From Candidatus Poribacteria bacterium (lineage in GTDB: Bacteria > Poribacteria > WGA-4E > WGA-3G), in assembly GCA_022820835.1 (NCBI GenBank), contig JAJEET010000006.1, positions 1 through 43,380 of the forward strand: a stretch of 43,380 nt of DNA, in the 5' to 3' direction. Of the stretch, positions 23,835-31,354 are shown in pieces. Numbering within the stretch: position 1 is the stretch's first letter; every line of letters begins with the position of its first letter. The notes under the pieces were generated by a model. The model was given only the letters and a program-made list of their open reading frames with translations, searched no databases and had not been told where the DNA came from. The translations under genes and the position numbers were made by a program.

Positions 23835-26792
23835 TTACTCAAGATACCAGCTCGGAAAAGGGCTGCCTTTTTGCTTAAGTTTCGCCAACTCCACATCAAG
23901 GTCGCACTTAGACTTCTTTCCGCCGTGGATACTTGGCTCAGCACAGAGCATCTCACGTAGCGTCTGCATTGATTTTAGCACTTCATCGCTCGTAATTCCT
24001 AAAATCTCAGTTAGTAGATAACGGTCTAATTCTTTGCGTACAGGGTCATGCGCGCACTCATTGACAGGTAACATCCGCTTATACTTCAAACGTTCAAAGA
24101 TAGCATCCGCGTTTGCTAACGCCTCATCGGAGAGTTCACGGACATCCAGCGTCGGTAGTGTCTCTAATGTTTGTTGGCGTAGTGTGCCGCGGCCCATCTG
24201 TTGTTTACTGCTATGTGCCCAATGACAGAACAATCCCAAACTTGAATTACACCAGAGTGTCCACGTGATTTCGTCCCGCGAGTTGTTAAGCAAAACGTTA
24301 ATCATTGAACGTACACCGATGGAGGGCTTTTCTGTCAAAGAAGAAATAACCGAATTTGAGGTAAATCTCAGATTAATATGATAGTGCGTTCTGCTGAAAC
24401 AGTCTAAAACACGCTTGACCATAGCATTGTTATTTGAACGTGGTATCGCAGTAGAATCTGGCGCCGCCATCATAGCACGTTGTAAAGGTGCGTCAACTTT
24501 CCACAATGCGTCATAACCGTCGCTATTTGGCTCATAATCTTCAACCATAATAAACGGACCGTCTTTTTGCCTATAAGAATCTGCGGAACCCACCCTTGCA
24601 ATATCTTGTACTTGGCAAATGTGAATCGGTAAAGTTTCTCTTGACATCGGAAAATGCAGTTTCCCAATTGTCAGTTTGTTTGCCATCTGTAATAATGCCA
24701 TGGATCTTGCTCGTGTTGCGATCCACGGAACACCATCTTTTATCGGACAGTCCAACATTAGACCGCTGTTTGTGTTTCCAACGCTAATCGTATCACCGCC
24801 GTTAGGGACATCTTCAAGCCTTCGTGTTTCCTTGCTTCTATTAATCCGATTTGCTATTTCAACAGATTCAAGAGAACTGTGTGGTTTATCAGCAAGACAG
24901 ACAAACTTCCCGCGTCCTGTGTTTTCACCTATACTTTTCGTTGCAACAACGATACATTCTGCCATAGTCGTGTCTGCCGAGAATGTGCAGTCTTCTGCTT
25001 TTGCCTGCGCCATAGTTATCACGACTACGTTGTGGTATTCGTTTGCCCATATATCCCGAAGTTCCTGCGTAGTTGGAGACCTCAACACTGTTAGTGGCAA
25101 AATGAAACCCATTGTACCGCCGTCTCTCAGTTTTTTGTCAGCAAGGTCTATGAAAGCAGAAACGAAGCCGTTAGTTCCATCAGTTACGCTTGTATTTTTA
25201 GATTTCAATGCAGCCTGCATCAACTTCTGCTCTTCCTTAGGTCGATCACTACCTTGGAAAGTAGATTTTGGTACATCGGTATTGCTATCCGATCCCGGTC
25301 TGGTGAAGGGAGGGTTTTGTATAACGATGTCAATATCACCGTGTGGGAACGTCTGTTGGAGTTTAACGACGGTGTTTTCCTCACCGCCTATCTGCTCAGC
25401 CTCGGTGTCAAATAGTTTTATATCGTCAAGCAATTCCAATGAGCCGATCGCGTAACTACCATTATCCATTACACCGTAAGGTGCAGTTACGATTTGCGTG
25501 CCTCCGATTTTGACACCTGCATACGTACTTGCAAGCGCAGCCGCGGTGAGGTGTGTCGCATTCGGCATAATGTCTACACCACCGATGTTCTTCTCCAACA
25601 TTCGTTGATGAATATCTTTGCCGTTTCCACCAGATTGTTCATACAAGGACAGTATACGCTGGTATACTCCGTTGAGCAGTGCCCCAGTTCCACAAGCAAA
25701 ATCCGCCACCTTCGGAAGTTTACCTCTCGGCAGTTCAGGCATCACAAGCGTCGATAACAGGACCGCGCTCTCCGGCAGCGTGTAGTTCGCCTTGACGTAT
25801 TTCCTATCAGTAATGAGTTTTTGAAACACTATACCCGCGAGTTCGTGGATTTGCGCGATACCAGTATCAACGAGATCCTTAGCCGCCTCACATAGGAGTT
25901 TTAAGATATGTTTAACCAGTCTATCGTCCGTTGCAAGTGCTTCAACAAGGCCACGGGCATCTTCAAAGATTGGACGGTAATTAACCTTGAGAATTGTATT
26001 CCAGTCCTCAATAACATCGGCATAATCAATTGTAGGCAGGAGTTGACGGAGCGAACGAACAGATTCCATCTCTGTTTTGCCAGCGAGGGAACTTTGGAAG
26101 ACGAAAGCATCGGTGATAATCAAGGCTGCCATGCGCAGGGTCTGTCCGTTCGGTTTTTCTGCTGTGTTATCTTCCGTTTTAGAGAAGACCTCTTGGTGCA
26201 AAATTGCCTCAATTTTTGTGCCGATAGCAGGATGCTCAACAATGGCATCTTCAAGCAGATAGGCTGCCTTGTTGATACTTTTCTCCATCTGCTCTGCAGC
26301 ATTTTCAAGATGAGAGTTCGGCATTGCCCCGATGTGGAGCGCATTTGCGATGTCTCCTACGGTGCCGACTGCCCATCCGTTTGTTGGAAAGTGTGCAACG
26401 GTATCACCGACAGTATTGACAAGTTTGTATTGGAGGTCGTCGGCTGTGCGGAGCGTTGGATTGATATCCGCCCCCGCCATCGTCTTAAACCGATCAGGAT
26501 ATAGAATTGCCATGACATTGTTGAGGGTTTTTCCAACAACGTGGTACTCGGTTTCAAGTTCAAGCATAAGTCTTGTCTCTGCTTGTGCTATAAGATTTTT
26601 AGCGTTGGTGGTGGTAGCGTACTTTGCTTCAATCCCGACGGGTTCTCTGCCGCGTTCAACAACAATAGCATCAAGTTCACTGTTGCCTTTAATGAAAGCA
26701 TGAACTGCTGTTTCAACTTCCCAGCCGTGACGCATGTTTCGCAGAATGTTCACCAAGTGATTTGTAATTGTCGTTTCGTGTTGATTCGGCAT
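23835..26792 (-). CDS. Single-chain restriction-modification protein (PD-(D/E)XK plus N6-adenine methylase)
   Basis: The 985-residue product is preceded by AAGGAAA. Its N-terminus carries a PD-(D/E)XK-like nuclease motif: D41 in SELDAIV and E55/K57 in VGIEAKY. A helical linker follows to about residue 330. The gamma-class methylase core has ANYTLPESAVLLSTL, motif I VADFACGTG (362-370) and motif IV NPPF (493-496), plus FSADTTMAECIVVATK. The last 300 residues should hold the target recognition domain, including SNNNAMVKRVLDCFSRTHYH. This order of nuclease, methylase and recognition regions resembles type IIG/BREX-adjacent single-polypeptide enzymes. It probably both methylates and cuts DNA, but the nuclease assignment rests on a short motif. 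No separate specificity or helicase gene is present. Confidence 0.82.
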   Translation of the reverse strand: MPNQHETTITNHLVNILRNMRHGWEVETAVHAFIKGNSELDAIVVERGREPVGIEAKYATTTNAKNLIAQAETRLMLELETEYHVVGKTLNNVMAILYPDRFKTMAGADINPTLRTADDLQYKLVNTVGDTVAHFPTNGWAVGTVGDIANALHIGAMPNSHLENAAEQMEKSINKAAYLLEDAIVEHPAIGTKIEAILHQEVFSKTEDNTAEKPNGQTLRMAALIITDAFVFQSSLAGKTEMESVRSLRQLLPTIDYADVIEDWNTILKVNYRPIFEDARGLVEALATDDRLVKHILKLLCEAAKDLVDTGIAQIHELAGIVFQKLITDRKYVKANYTLPESAVLLSTLVMPELPRGKLPKVADFACGTGALLNGVYQRILSLYEQSGGNGKDIHQRMLEKNIGGVDIMPNATHLTAAALASTYAGVKIGGTQIVTAPYGVMDNGSYAIGSLELLDDIKLFDTEAEQIGGEENTVVKLQQTFPHGDIDIVIQNPPFTRPGSDSNTDVPKSTFQGSDRPKEEQKLMQAALKSKNTSVTDGTNGFVSAFIDLADKKLRDGGTMGFILPLTVLRSPTTQELRDIWANEYHNVVVITMAQAKAEDCTFSADTTMAECIVVATKSIGENTGRGKFVCLADKPHSSLESVEIANRINRSKETRRLEDVPNGGDTISVGNTNSGLMLDCPIKDGVPWIATRARSMALLQMANKLTIGKLHFPMSRETLPIHICQVQDIARVGSADSYRQKDGPFIMVEDYEPNSDGYDALWKVDAPLQRAMMAAPDSTAIPRSNNNAMVKRVLDCFSRTHYHINLRFTSNSVISSLTEKPSIGVRSMINVLLNNSRDEITWTLWCNSSLGLFCHWAHSSKQQMGRGTLRQQTLETLPTLDVRELSDEALANADAIFERLKYKRMLPVNECAHDPVRKELDRYLLTEILGITSDEVLKSMQTLREMLCAEPSIHGGKKSKCDLDVELAKLKQKGSPFPSWYLE

Positions 26793-26933
26793 AATGTTTC
26801 CTTAGGATTGCCTTCAATAATGTGTAAATCTAATAGAGTTAACGGAAGAAACCACAAGATATAATAGAAGGAACACGTTTAGCATTGACCAAAGAACGCC
26901 AATTAAAAAAAATTATTAGAATTCGCTTGGCAT

Positions 26934-27152
26934 TTACCAATTTTCCTCACCCACTGGCGGTCCAGTGTCTGTTTCTTCTGAAATGCCGGGTTTTCGGACT
27001 TTGGGTTCTGGGACCTTGGCTAAAAGTTCTTCTATTGTATAATTCGGACGCGGTATAGGTCTACGCCTTTCTTGGTTGCGGGATGTTATTTCAACCATCT
27101 CACCAGGCAATCGGGATTTGGGAACTTTTCCAGAAGGTATCTCTTTTTTCAT
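26934..27152 (-). CDS. Orphan MazE/PemI-like antitoxin tail protein
   Basis: A good ribosome binding site (AGAGGAG, eight bases before ATG) supports this 72-residue gene. Its C-terminal half, RPNYTIEELLAKVPEP through DTGPPVGEENW, closely resembles the toxin-binding tail of MazE/PemI antitoxins (R-P-x-Y-x-x-x-E-L-L-A, then a D-x-P-P-V-G-x-E-x-W end). The N-terminal AbrB-type DNA-binding domain is missing; instead there is a basic, proline-rich stretch (KKEIPSGKVPKSRLPGEMVE). No MazF gene lies on either side. It may be a truncated antitoxin or a free antitoxin that guards against a toxin elsewhere. It lies between the amidohydrolase and the restriction-modification gene on the same strand. Confidence 0.6.
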   Translation of the reverse strand: MKKEIPSGKVPKSRLPGEMVEITSRNQERRRPIPRPNYTIEELLAKVPEPKVRKPGISEETDTGPPVGEENW

Positions 27153-27178
27153 AAAGTGCTCCTCTTAGGGATACCACC

Positions 27179-28018
27179 CTATACCGAATAGAATTCCGAA
27201 GCGTTTTCGTAAAAAAGTCTGTTTCTTTCGGCATCTGAGGCATCTTCAACAGCCCACAAGAGTGCGTCTACCCACTCCCGATATGTCGCCGCCAGCGTGC
27301 AGACGGGCCAATCGCTGCCGAACATAAGCCGTTCATAACCGAACGCCTCCACCAGATGCCGGATATACGGCTTGAGTTCCTCACGCGTCCAATCCTCGCT
27401 TGCGGTCGTCACGATTCCCGATACTTTGCAGTGGACGTTCTCAAAAGCAGCAAGTTCACGGATATGCGTTGCCCACGGTTCAAATTGTCCACCTTTTATA
27501 TCCGGTCCGCCGCAGTGGTTAAGTGCGTGCCGTACATCTGGGGTCGCTTTGACTAACGCAATCGCCGCGGGCAGCTGCACCTGATTTGCACAGAGTTCAA
27601 AGGACAAATCAAACTTCTCAAGCAATTTCACACCGTTAATCAGTTCAGGTGTCGCATAGAACTGCGGATCCGGGTGGTGCCACGCCATCCGGCGCACGCC
27701 GACAACGAGTCCGAATCCGACAAGTTGCGAAAGGATAGCCTCAGCGCTCGGTTTTTCCAACGGTGCTGCCGCTGCGATTGCGCCTATCATCCCATCTGTC
27801 TCAGCGATTTCCGTGAGCCACGCTACCTCTTTAACGACTTCCGTTTCAGCCGGATCCCCTTCAACGTGAACGGATTTGACGACGTTAAGATCGCCAATCG
27901 CTGCGCGATAGTCTTCTGCCGTATATCGTTTCCCTAACAGATCAAACCCCTCAAGCCACGGGTATTCCAAGTTTTCAGTATCCCAGAGGTGTTGGTGGGT
28001 ATCAATTATTTTAAGCAT
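27179..28018 (-). CDS. Amidohydrolase-2 family hydrolase (lactonase-like)
   Basis: The 279-residue product opens with the metal-binding motif IDTHQHLWDTENLEYPW and has the TIM-barrel landmarks of the amidohydrolase-2 family: ALNHCGG (histidine of the fourth strand), KVSGIVTTA and GSDWPVC with the catalytic aspartate. This pattern fits L-fuconolactonase and related sugar-lactone or muconolactone hydrolases. The H-x-H pair near the N-terminus and the final Asp are intact. The substrate is not determinable. A promoter with TTGACG, 17-base spacer and TATACT lies close upstream and points at this gene. Confidence 0.88.
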   Translation of the reverse strand: MLKIIDTHQHLWDTENLEYPWLEGFDLLGKRYTAEDYRAAIGDLNVVKSVHVEGDPAETEVVKEVAWLTEIAETDGMIGAIAAAAPLEKPSAEAILSQLVGFGLVVGVRRMAWHHPDPQFYATPELINGVKLLEKFDLSFELCANQVQLPAAIALVKATPDVRHALNHCGGPDIKGGQFEPWATHIRELAAFENVHCKVSGIVTTASEDWTREELKPYIRHLVEAFGYERLMFGSDWPVCTLAATYREWVDALLWAVEDASDAERNRLFYENASEFYSV

Positions 28019-28063
28019 CTGTTTTTCCTCATTTCCAATAGGTTAAACACATTCTGATTTGGC

Positions 28064-28092
28064 AGTATAACACGTTATCCGAATAGCGTCAA
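28064..28092 (-). promoter_or_regulatory. Sigma-70-like promoter for the amidohydrolase gene
   Basis: On the minus strand TTGACG (28092-28087), 17 bases and TATACT (28069-28064) match ten of twelve consensus bases. Its start point should be about 38 bases before the ATG at 28018. Confidence 0.7.
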
Positions 28093-28123
28093 TACAGAGA
28101 TTTTCAGGTGTGAAAAAAATGAT

Positions 28124-28152
28124 TTGAATTTCACGGCAATATCCCGTATAAT
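28124..28152 (+). promoter_or_regulatory. Sigma-70-like promoter for the metallopeptidase gene
   Basis: TTGAAT (28124-28129), 17 bases and a perfect TATAAT (28147-28152) precede the ATG at 28213. Together with the minus-strand promoter at 28064-28092 it forms a divergent pair only 31 bases apart. Confidence 0.75.
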
Positions 28153-28212
28153 TTCCTTAACACAATAAACAGTATAATAAAAAAAACAGAAACAGAATTA
28201 GGAGGCATTATT

Positions 28213-28908
28213 ATGTTTTTAGGTTTCTTTGACCCACTGTATTTCGTATTTCTCGCGCCCGGACTTGCTTTGTCTCTATATGCGACGTTTCGCACAAAAT
28301 CGACATTCTCAAAGTATTCAAAAGTCGGATCGCGTAGTGGAATGACCGGTGCCCAGGCTGCTGATCAGATGCTAAAGCGGCACGGTGTCAGCGGCGTACG
28401 AATTGAACGCTCTGGTGGCTGGTTAAGCGACCACTATGATCCATCTAAAAAGGCACTCAGGCTATCCGATGATGTCTATTCCAGCCAATCGCTTTCTGCA
28501 ATAGGAGTCGCTTGCCATGAAGCAGGGCACGCGATGCAGGATGCACACGGCTATGGAATGTTAAGTTTACGGACTGCTCTCGTCCCCGCGACGAATTTCA
28601 GCTCAATGTTCTCTTATATCCTGATAATGGTAGGTTTCTTTATACACCCGTTCCTACTGCTCGGCGTAGGACTTTTTGCAGTAGGCGTTGTCTTTTCGCT
28701 GATAACGCTCCCCGTTGAATGGGATGCCAGTAGACGAGCAAAAATTGCAATGGACGAAGCAGGAATGCTAACGCCAGAAGAAAATCGACACGCCAGTAAA
28801 GTGCTTAACGCTGCCTTCCTGACCTACCTCGCTGCAGCAGTAACGAGCCTGCTGACACTGCTCTATTACCTGTTCCGCTTGGGGTTGTTAGGTGGTGGTG
28901 ACGAGTAA
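28213..28908 (+). CDS. YugP-type membrane zinc metallopeptidase
   Basis: A strong AGGAGG lies eight bases before the ATG. The 231-residue product carries the zinc motif H-E-x-x-H in ACHEAGHAMQD (H102, E103, H106), and has hydrophobic segments at about residues 7-24, 128-165 and near the C-terminus. This matches the neutral zinc metallopeptidase family of Bacillus YugP (DUF2265-like, PF04298) in length, N-terminal membrane segment and the YATFRTKSTFSKYSKVGSRS stretch. It should be an integral membrane protease with the catalytic site close to the membrane. The third zinc ligand is probably in the PVEWDASRRAK region (Glu). Substrates are unknown. Confidence 0.88.
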   Translation: MFLGFFDPLYFVFLAPGLALSLYATFRTKSTFSKYSKVGSRSGMTGAQAADQMLKRHGVSGVRIERSGGWLSDHYDPSKKALRLSDDVYSSQSLSAIGVACHEAGHAMQDAHGYGMLSLRTALVPATNFSSMFSYILIMVGFFIHPFLLLGVGLFAVGVVFSLITLPVEWDASRRAKIAMDEAGMLTPEENRHASKVLNAAFLTYLAAAVTSLLTLLYYLFRLGLLGGGDE

Positions 28909-28915
28909 TTGTGTT

Positions 28916-28944
28916 GGTGGCGCGGCGGGGAGCCACGCCTACGG
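28916..28944. repeat. GC-rich hairpin between convergent genes
   Basis: GTGGC (28917-28921) pairs with GCCAC (28932-28936) around a GC-rich loop and ACGCCTACGG follows. There is no T-run on the plus strand. It may be another small dispersed element or contribute to termination. Confidence 0.35.
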
Positions 28945-28956
28945 AGGATTAAAGGT

Positions 28957-29385
28957 TCAGTTTTTGCTTTCGATATCGACACCGGGCCATTGGTCATCCT
29001 GTTCGGTAATATCGACAACGATGCCGTCCGGGTCTTCTACTTTGAAGGCTTCTGAAGGCAGTTCGTCCGAATTCGGATCGTAAGGTTTGTTACCGTCTAA
29101 ACCTTCCCAAGTGATTTCAAAACCGAGGTCTTCACACCGTTGTGCGGCTTCCCGTAAATTCGGAACCCTGACACCAATATGAAGGTAGTCTAACATTCCA
29201 CCGACATGTCTCGGACGTTCGGGACCGCGGTGCTGAAACACTCGGAAATTGTGATAACCATCGGTAAGATCGTAGCAACCGTTCATCGTTGAAAAGACTT
29301 GCAATCCGAGCGCATCGCGCCAGAAACGGATGCTTTTCTCCAAGTCGGTCGTGCGGACACCGATGTGTACAAGTGTTGTGGACAT
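28957..29385 (-). CDS. VOC (glyoxalase/bleomycin-resistance/dioxygenase) family protein
   Basis: The 142-residue product shows two VOC half-folds: LVHIGVRTTDLEKSIRFWRD with the first metal-ligand histidine, and YLHIGVRVPNLREAAQRCED with the second. It ends with the usual FKVEDPDGIVVDITEQ, whose glutamate-containing strand completes the site. The family includes metal-dependent lyases, isomerases and dioxygenases; the reaction cannot be assigned. It starts 63 bases after the PhyH-like gene on the same strand and is probably the last gene of that cluster. Confidence 0.88.
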   Translation of the reverse strand: MSTTLVHIGVRTTDLEKSIRFWRDALGLQVFSTMNGCYDLTDGYHNFRVFQHRGPERPRHVGGMLDYLHIGVRVPNLREAAQRCEDLGFEITWEGLDGNKPYDPNSDELPSEAFKVEDPDGIVVDITEQDDQWPGVDIESKN

Positions 29386-29448
29386 AAGAAATTCCTTCTG
29401 TTACGGCATACGATGTACGCCTACTATTTTGATATAGCACCTACTCCT

Positions 29449-30240
29449 TTAAAGCCAGACAGTCGGTTCACGGTTTTCGGCGCGGTGCTCGTAGAGTAAT
29501 CGGACATCCTCTGGGAACTTATCGAACGTCTCACCCGGAATCGTGGCAGTGTTGACCCCGAAGAGTTCCAAATTTAGCCACCACGGTGCGTATCTGACGA
29601 CAACCGCAGTCCGCTTACCAGCACTCGGATTTTCGGCGTTGGAGTGCCAAATCCTGCTGTCCATGATGAGTACACTACCGGCACTCCCTATGGCTTGCAT
29701 TTCACCGTCAAGTGGGTTCCGGTCGCCGATACCGTCCGCCTTACCTCTCGGATTCCGAAGGTCTATATGCGTTTTCGGTACAATCCAAGTTCCGCCGTTC
29801 TCTGTCGTAAACTCGGAGAGCATCCAGAGGGTGGTGATGCCGATGACAGCACTCGGAAACGGCTGAGAGATATGCCATTTCTGATTCAGGTCGTACGGGA
29901 AATCAGAGTGATATGCCCGTACCAATTGGTAATGCGGTGGACGTATCTTATATTCGGTCTGCGAAATACGCACCTGTTGTCCTAACAACTGACGGATAGT
30001 CGTCAGGAGTCGGTCATTCGCGAGGTGCTCAGCAAATTTCGGCATGAAACTGATAACATTGCGTTCCCATCTGCCGTGCGCTTTGCTAAATGCGTTATAG
30101 TCGGCTTCTGAGGTTTCAACTTCTTCACGCACTTCACCAACGACATCGGCGGGAATAACGCCATCCAAGACGCACCAGCCTTCTTCCCGCAACTGCGTAA
30201 CATAAGGTTCAACTGTTTCTAATGCATTGTCGGTTTCCAT
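29449..30240 (-). CDS. Phytanoyl-CoA dioxygenase (PhyH) family protein 1
   Basis: I choose the ATG at 30240 because AAGGAGA lies six bases upstream; the longer frame from 30270 has no such site. The 263-residue protein carries the non-haem iron facial triad: H111 and D113 in AYHSDFPYD and H199 in DSRIWHSNAENPS, with an Arg at about 210 for 2-oxoglutarate. Other family features are EEGWCVLDGVIP at the N-terminus and ENGGTWIVPKTH. The enzymes hydroxylate small organic acids, osmolytes or natural products using 2-oxoglutarate and oxygen. Its neighbours are an SCP2-like protein and a VOC protein, so it may act on a hydrophobic substrate; this is inference. Confidence 0.9.
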   Translation of the reverse strand: METDNALETVEPYVTQLREEGWCVLDGVIPADVVGEVREEVETSEADYNAFSKAHGRWERNVISFMPKFAEHLANDRLLTTIRQLLGQQVRISQTEYKIRPPHYQLVRAYHSDFPYDLNQKWHISQPFPSAVIGITTLWMLSEFTTENGGTWIVPKTHIDLRNPRGKADGIGDRNPLDGEMQAIGSAGSVLIMDSRIWHSNAENPSAGKRTAVVVRYAPWWLNLELFGVNTATIPGETFDKFPEDVRLLYEHRAENREPTVWL

Positions 30241-30257
30241 TGAAGTCTCCTTGCGTG

Positions 30258-30656
30258 TCAAGAATCGCAATTAATTTCTCGCTCACGGTTATAGCGAACG
30301 GCAGTCTTAATGAGCGGTGCGAGGCGCATCACTTTACCTAGGGAACCAATGACACCGATTTCGCGTGTCGTAAGGGCAGCCATGACGTTAAGTTCGCCTG
30401 TCCAAAACCTGTAGGCAACATCACCTGTCATAGTGAGTTCAACATCCGGTGCCGTGGTATCACACGCGCCACGGATAATGTGATACTCGCCATCCGCTGC
30501 CGTTAGCGTCATTATACAATCAGGCGCGGTGTAGTTAAACTGGACACTCAGCGTCAAGGTATTCAGTGCCTCACGCGCTTCTGGTAAGGTCGCAATTTCT
30601 GCAAACAACTCACTGATATAACCATAGAGTTGGTCAGATGTTTCAAATATAGCCAT
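30258..30656 (-). CDS. SCP2 sterol-carrier-domain protein
   Basis: The start at 30656 gives 132 residues beginning MAIFETSDQLYGYISELF; an upstream frame extension to 30713 lies beyond the probable promoter. The pattern NYTAPDCIMTLTAADGEYHI followed by DVELTMTGDVAYRFWTGELN matches the SCP-2 sterol-transfer fold, a hydrophobic-cavity lipid-binding domain. It lacks a good Shine-Dalgarno sequence, which fits near-leaderless expression from the promoter just upstream. The PhyH-like gene begins 17 bases after its stop, so the two should be co-transcribed. Confidence 0.75.
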   Translation of the reverse strand: MAIFETSDQLYGYISELFAEIATLPEAREALNTLTLSVQFNYTAPDCIMTLTAADGEYHIIRGACDTTAPDVELTMTGDVAYRFWTGELNVMAALTTREIGVIGSLGKVMRLAPLIKTAVRYNREREINCDS

Positions 30657-30668
30657 AATTTGTGGTAT

Positions 30669-30698
30669 AGCATATCGTAATAACACCCATAAAGTCAA
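30669..30698 (-). promoter_or_regulatory. Promoter placing transcription start almost at the SCP2 ATG
   Basis: On the minus strand TTGACT (30698-30693), an 18-base spacer and TATGCT (30674-30669) are seen. Transcription would begin near 30662, only a few bases before the ATG at 30656. Confidence 0.45.
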
Positions 30699-30731
30699 GT
30701 GACTTTTTAACAAAATTTTAGGAGTCGTAAA

Positions 30732-31301
30732 ATGAGCAAATCAAATCCGTTAGAAATTACCGCCAATGCCTTAGGTGGTGATGACGGTTTAAGAGAATTA
30801 AGAAATATTGTCGGTATCCCCAGTTTTTGCTATAAATCCCCTATAGGTTGGATAGACATCATCGCTGAAGAAAACCGTATTTCGAGTGCTTTCTTTAGTG
30901 AAACAGCACCTTCATCTGGATCGACCTTCTCCCCAACGCGCCCTGTTCTCACCAGAACGATTAAATTGTTGGACCTCTATTTTGCTGGCGGACCGATCAA
31001 TTTCGCTGAGATATCGGTACAATTAGCATACGGTACGGATTTCCAGCAGCACGTCTGGAAGACGATTCGGGAAATTCCTTATGGAGAAGTGCGCACGTAT
31101 CAATGGCTCGCCGATCAGATCGGTCGGCCGAAATCAGTGCGTGCTGTTGGAAACGCAGTCGGTGCTAATCCTGTATCAATCCTTGTTCCGTGCCATCGTG
31201 TCATCAGAAGTAATGGCGCATTGGGTGGCTACGGCGGCGGATTAGATCGGAAACGCCAATTGTTAGCCCTTGAAGGTCAGGACATCGAGAACTTGAAGTA
31301 A
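30732..31301 (+). CDS. Methylated-DNA-protein cysteine S-methyltransferase
   Basis: The 189-residue product is an O6-alkylguanine-DNA alkyltransferase. It carries the helix-turn-helix and active-site block IREIPYGEVRTYQWLADQIG, RAVGNAVGANPVSILVPCHR with acceptor cysteine C154, and the end GGYGGGLDRKRQLLALEG. It removes methyl groups from O6-methylguanine by suicidal transfer to the cysteine. The N-terminal domain (residues 1-95) is of the usual length and lacks the Ada zinc-binding motif, so it is an Ogt-like repair enzyme rather than Ada. TTAGGAG lies seven bases before the ATG. Confidence 0.95.
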   Translation: MSKSNPLEITANALGGDDGLRELRNIVGIPSFCYKSPIGWIDIIAEENRISSAFFSETAPSSGSTFSPTRPVLTRTIKLLDLYFAGGPINFAEISVQLAYGTDFQQHVWKTIREIPYGEVRTYQWLADQIGRPKSVRAVGNAVGANPVSILVPCHRVIRSNGALGGYGGGLDRKRQLLALEGQDIENLK

Positions 31302-31354
31302 GGATGTGATTTTCGCGCAAGCATCAAAAGTAGGTTTTTTGGGAGTTTATTTAA

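Noticed and set aside
24676..25455. Plus-strand 259-codon frame opposite the restriction-modification gene
   Set aside because: It is antisense to conserved methylase motifs and shows no domain or binding site, so it is a shadow of the real gene.
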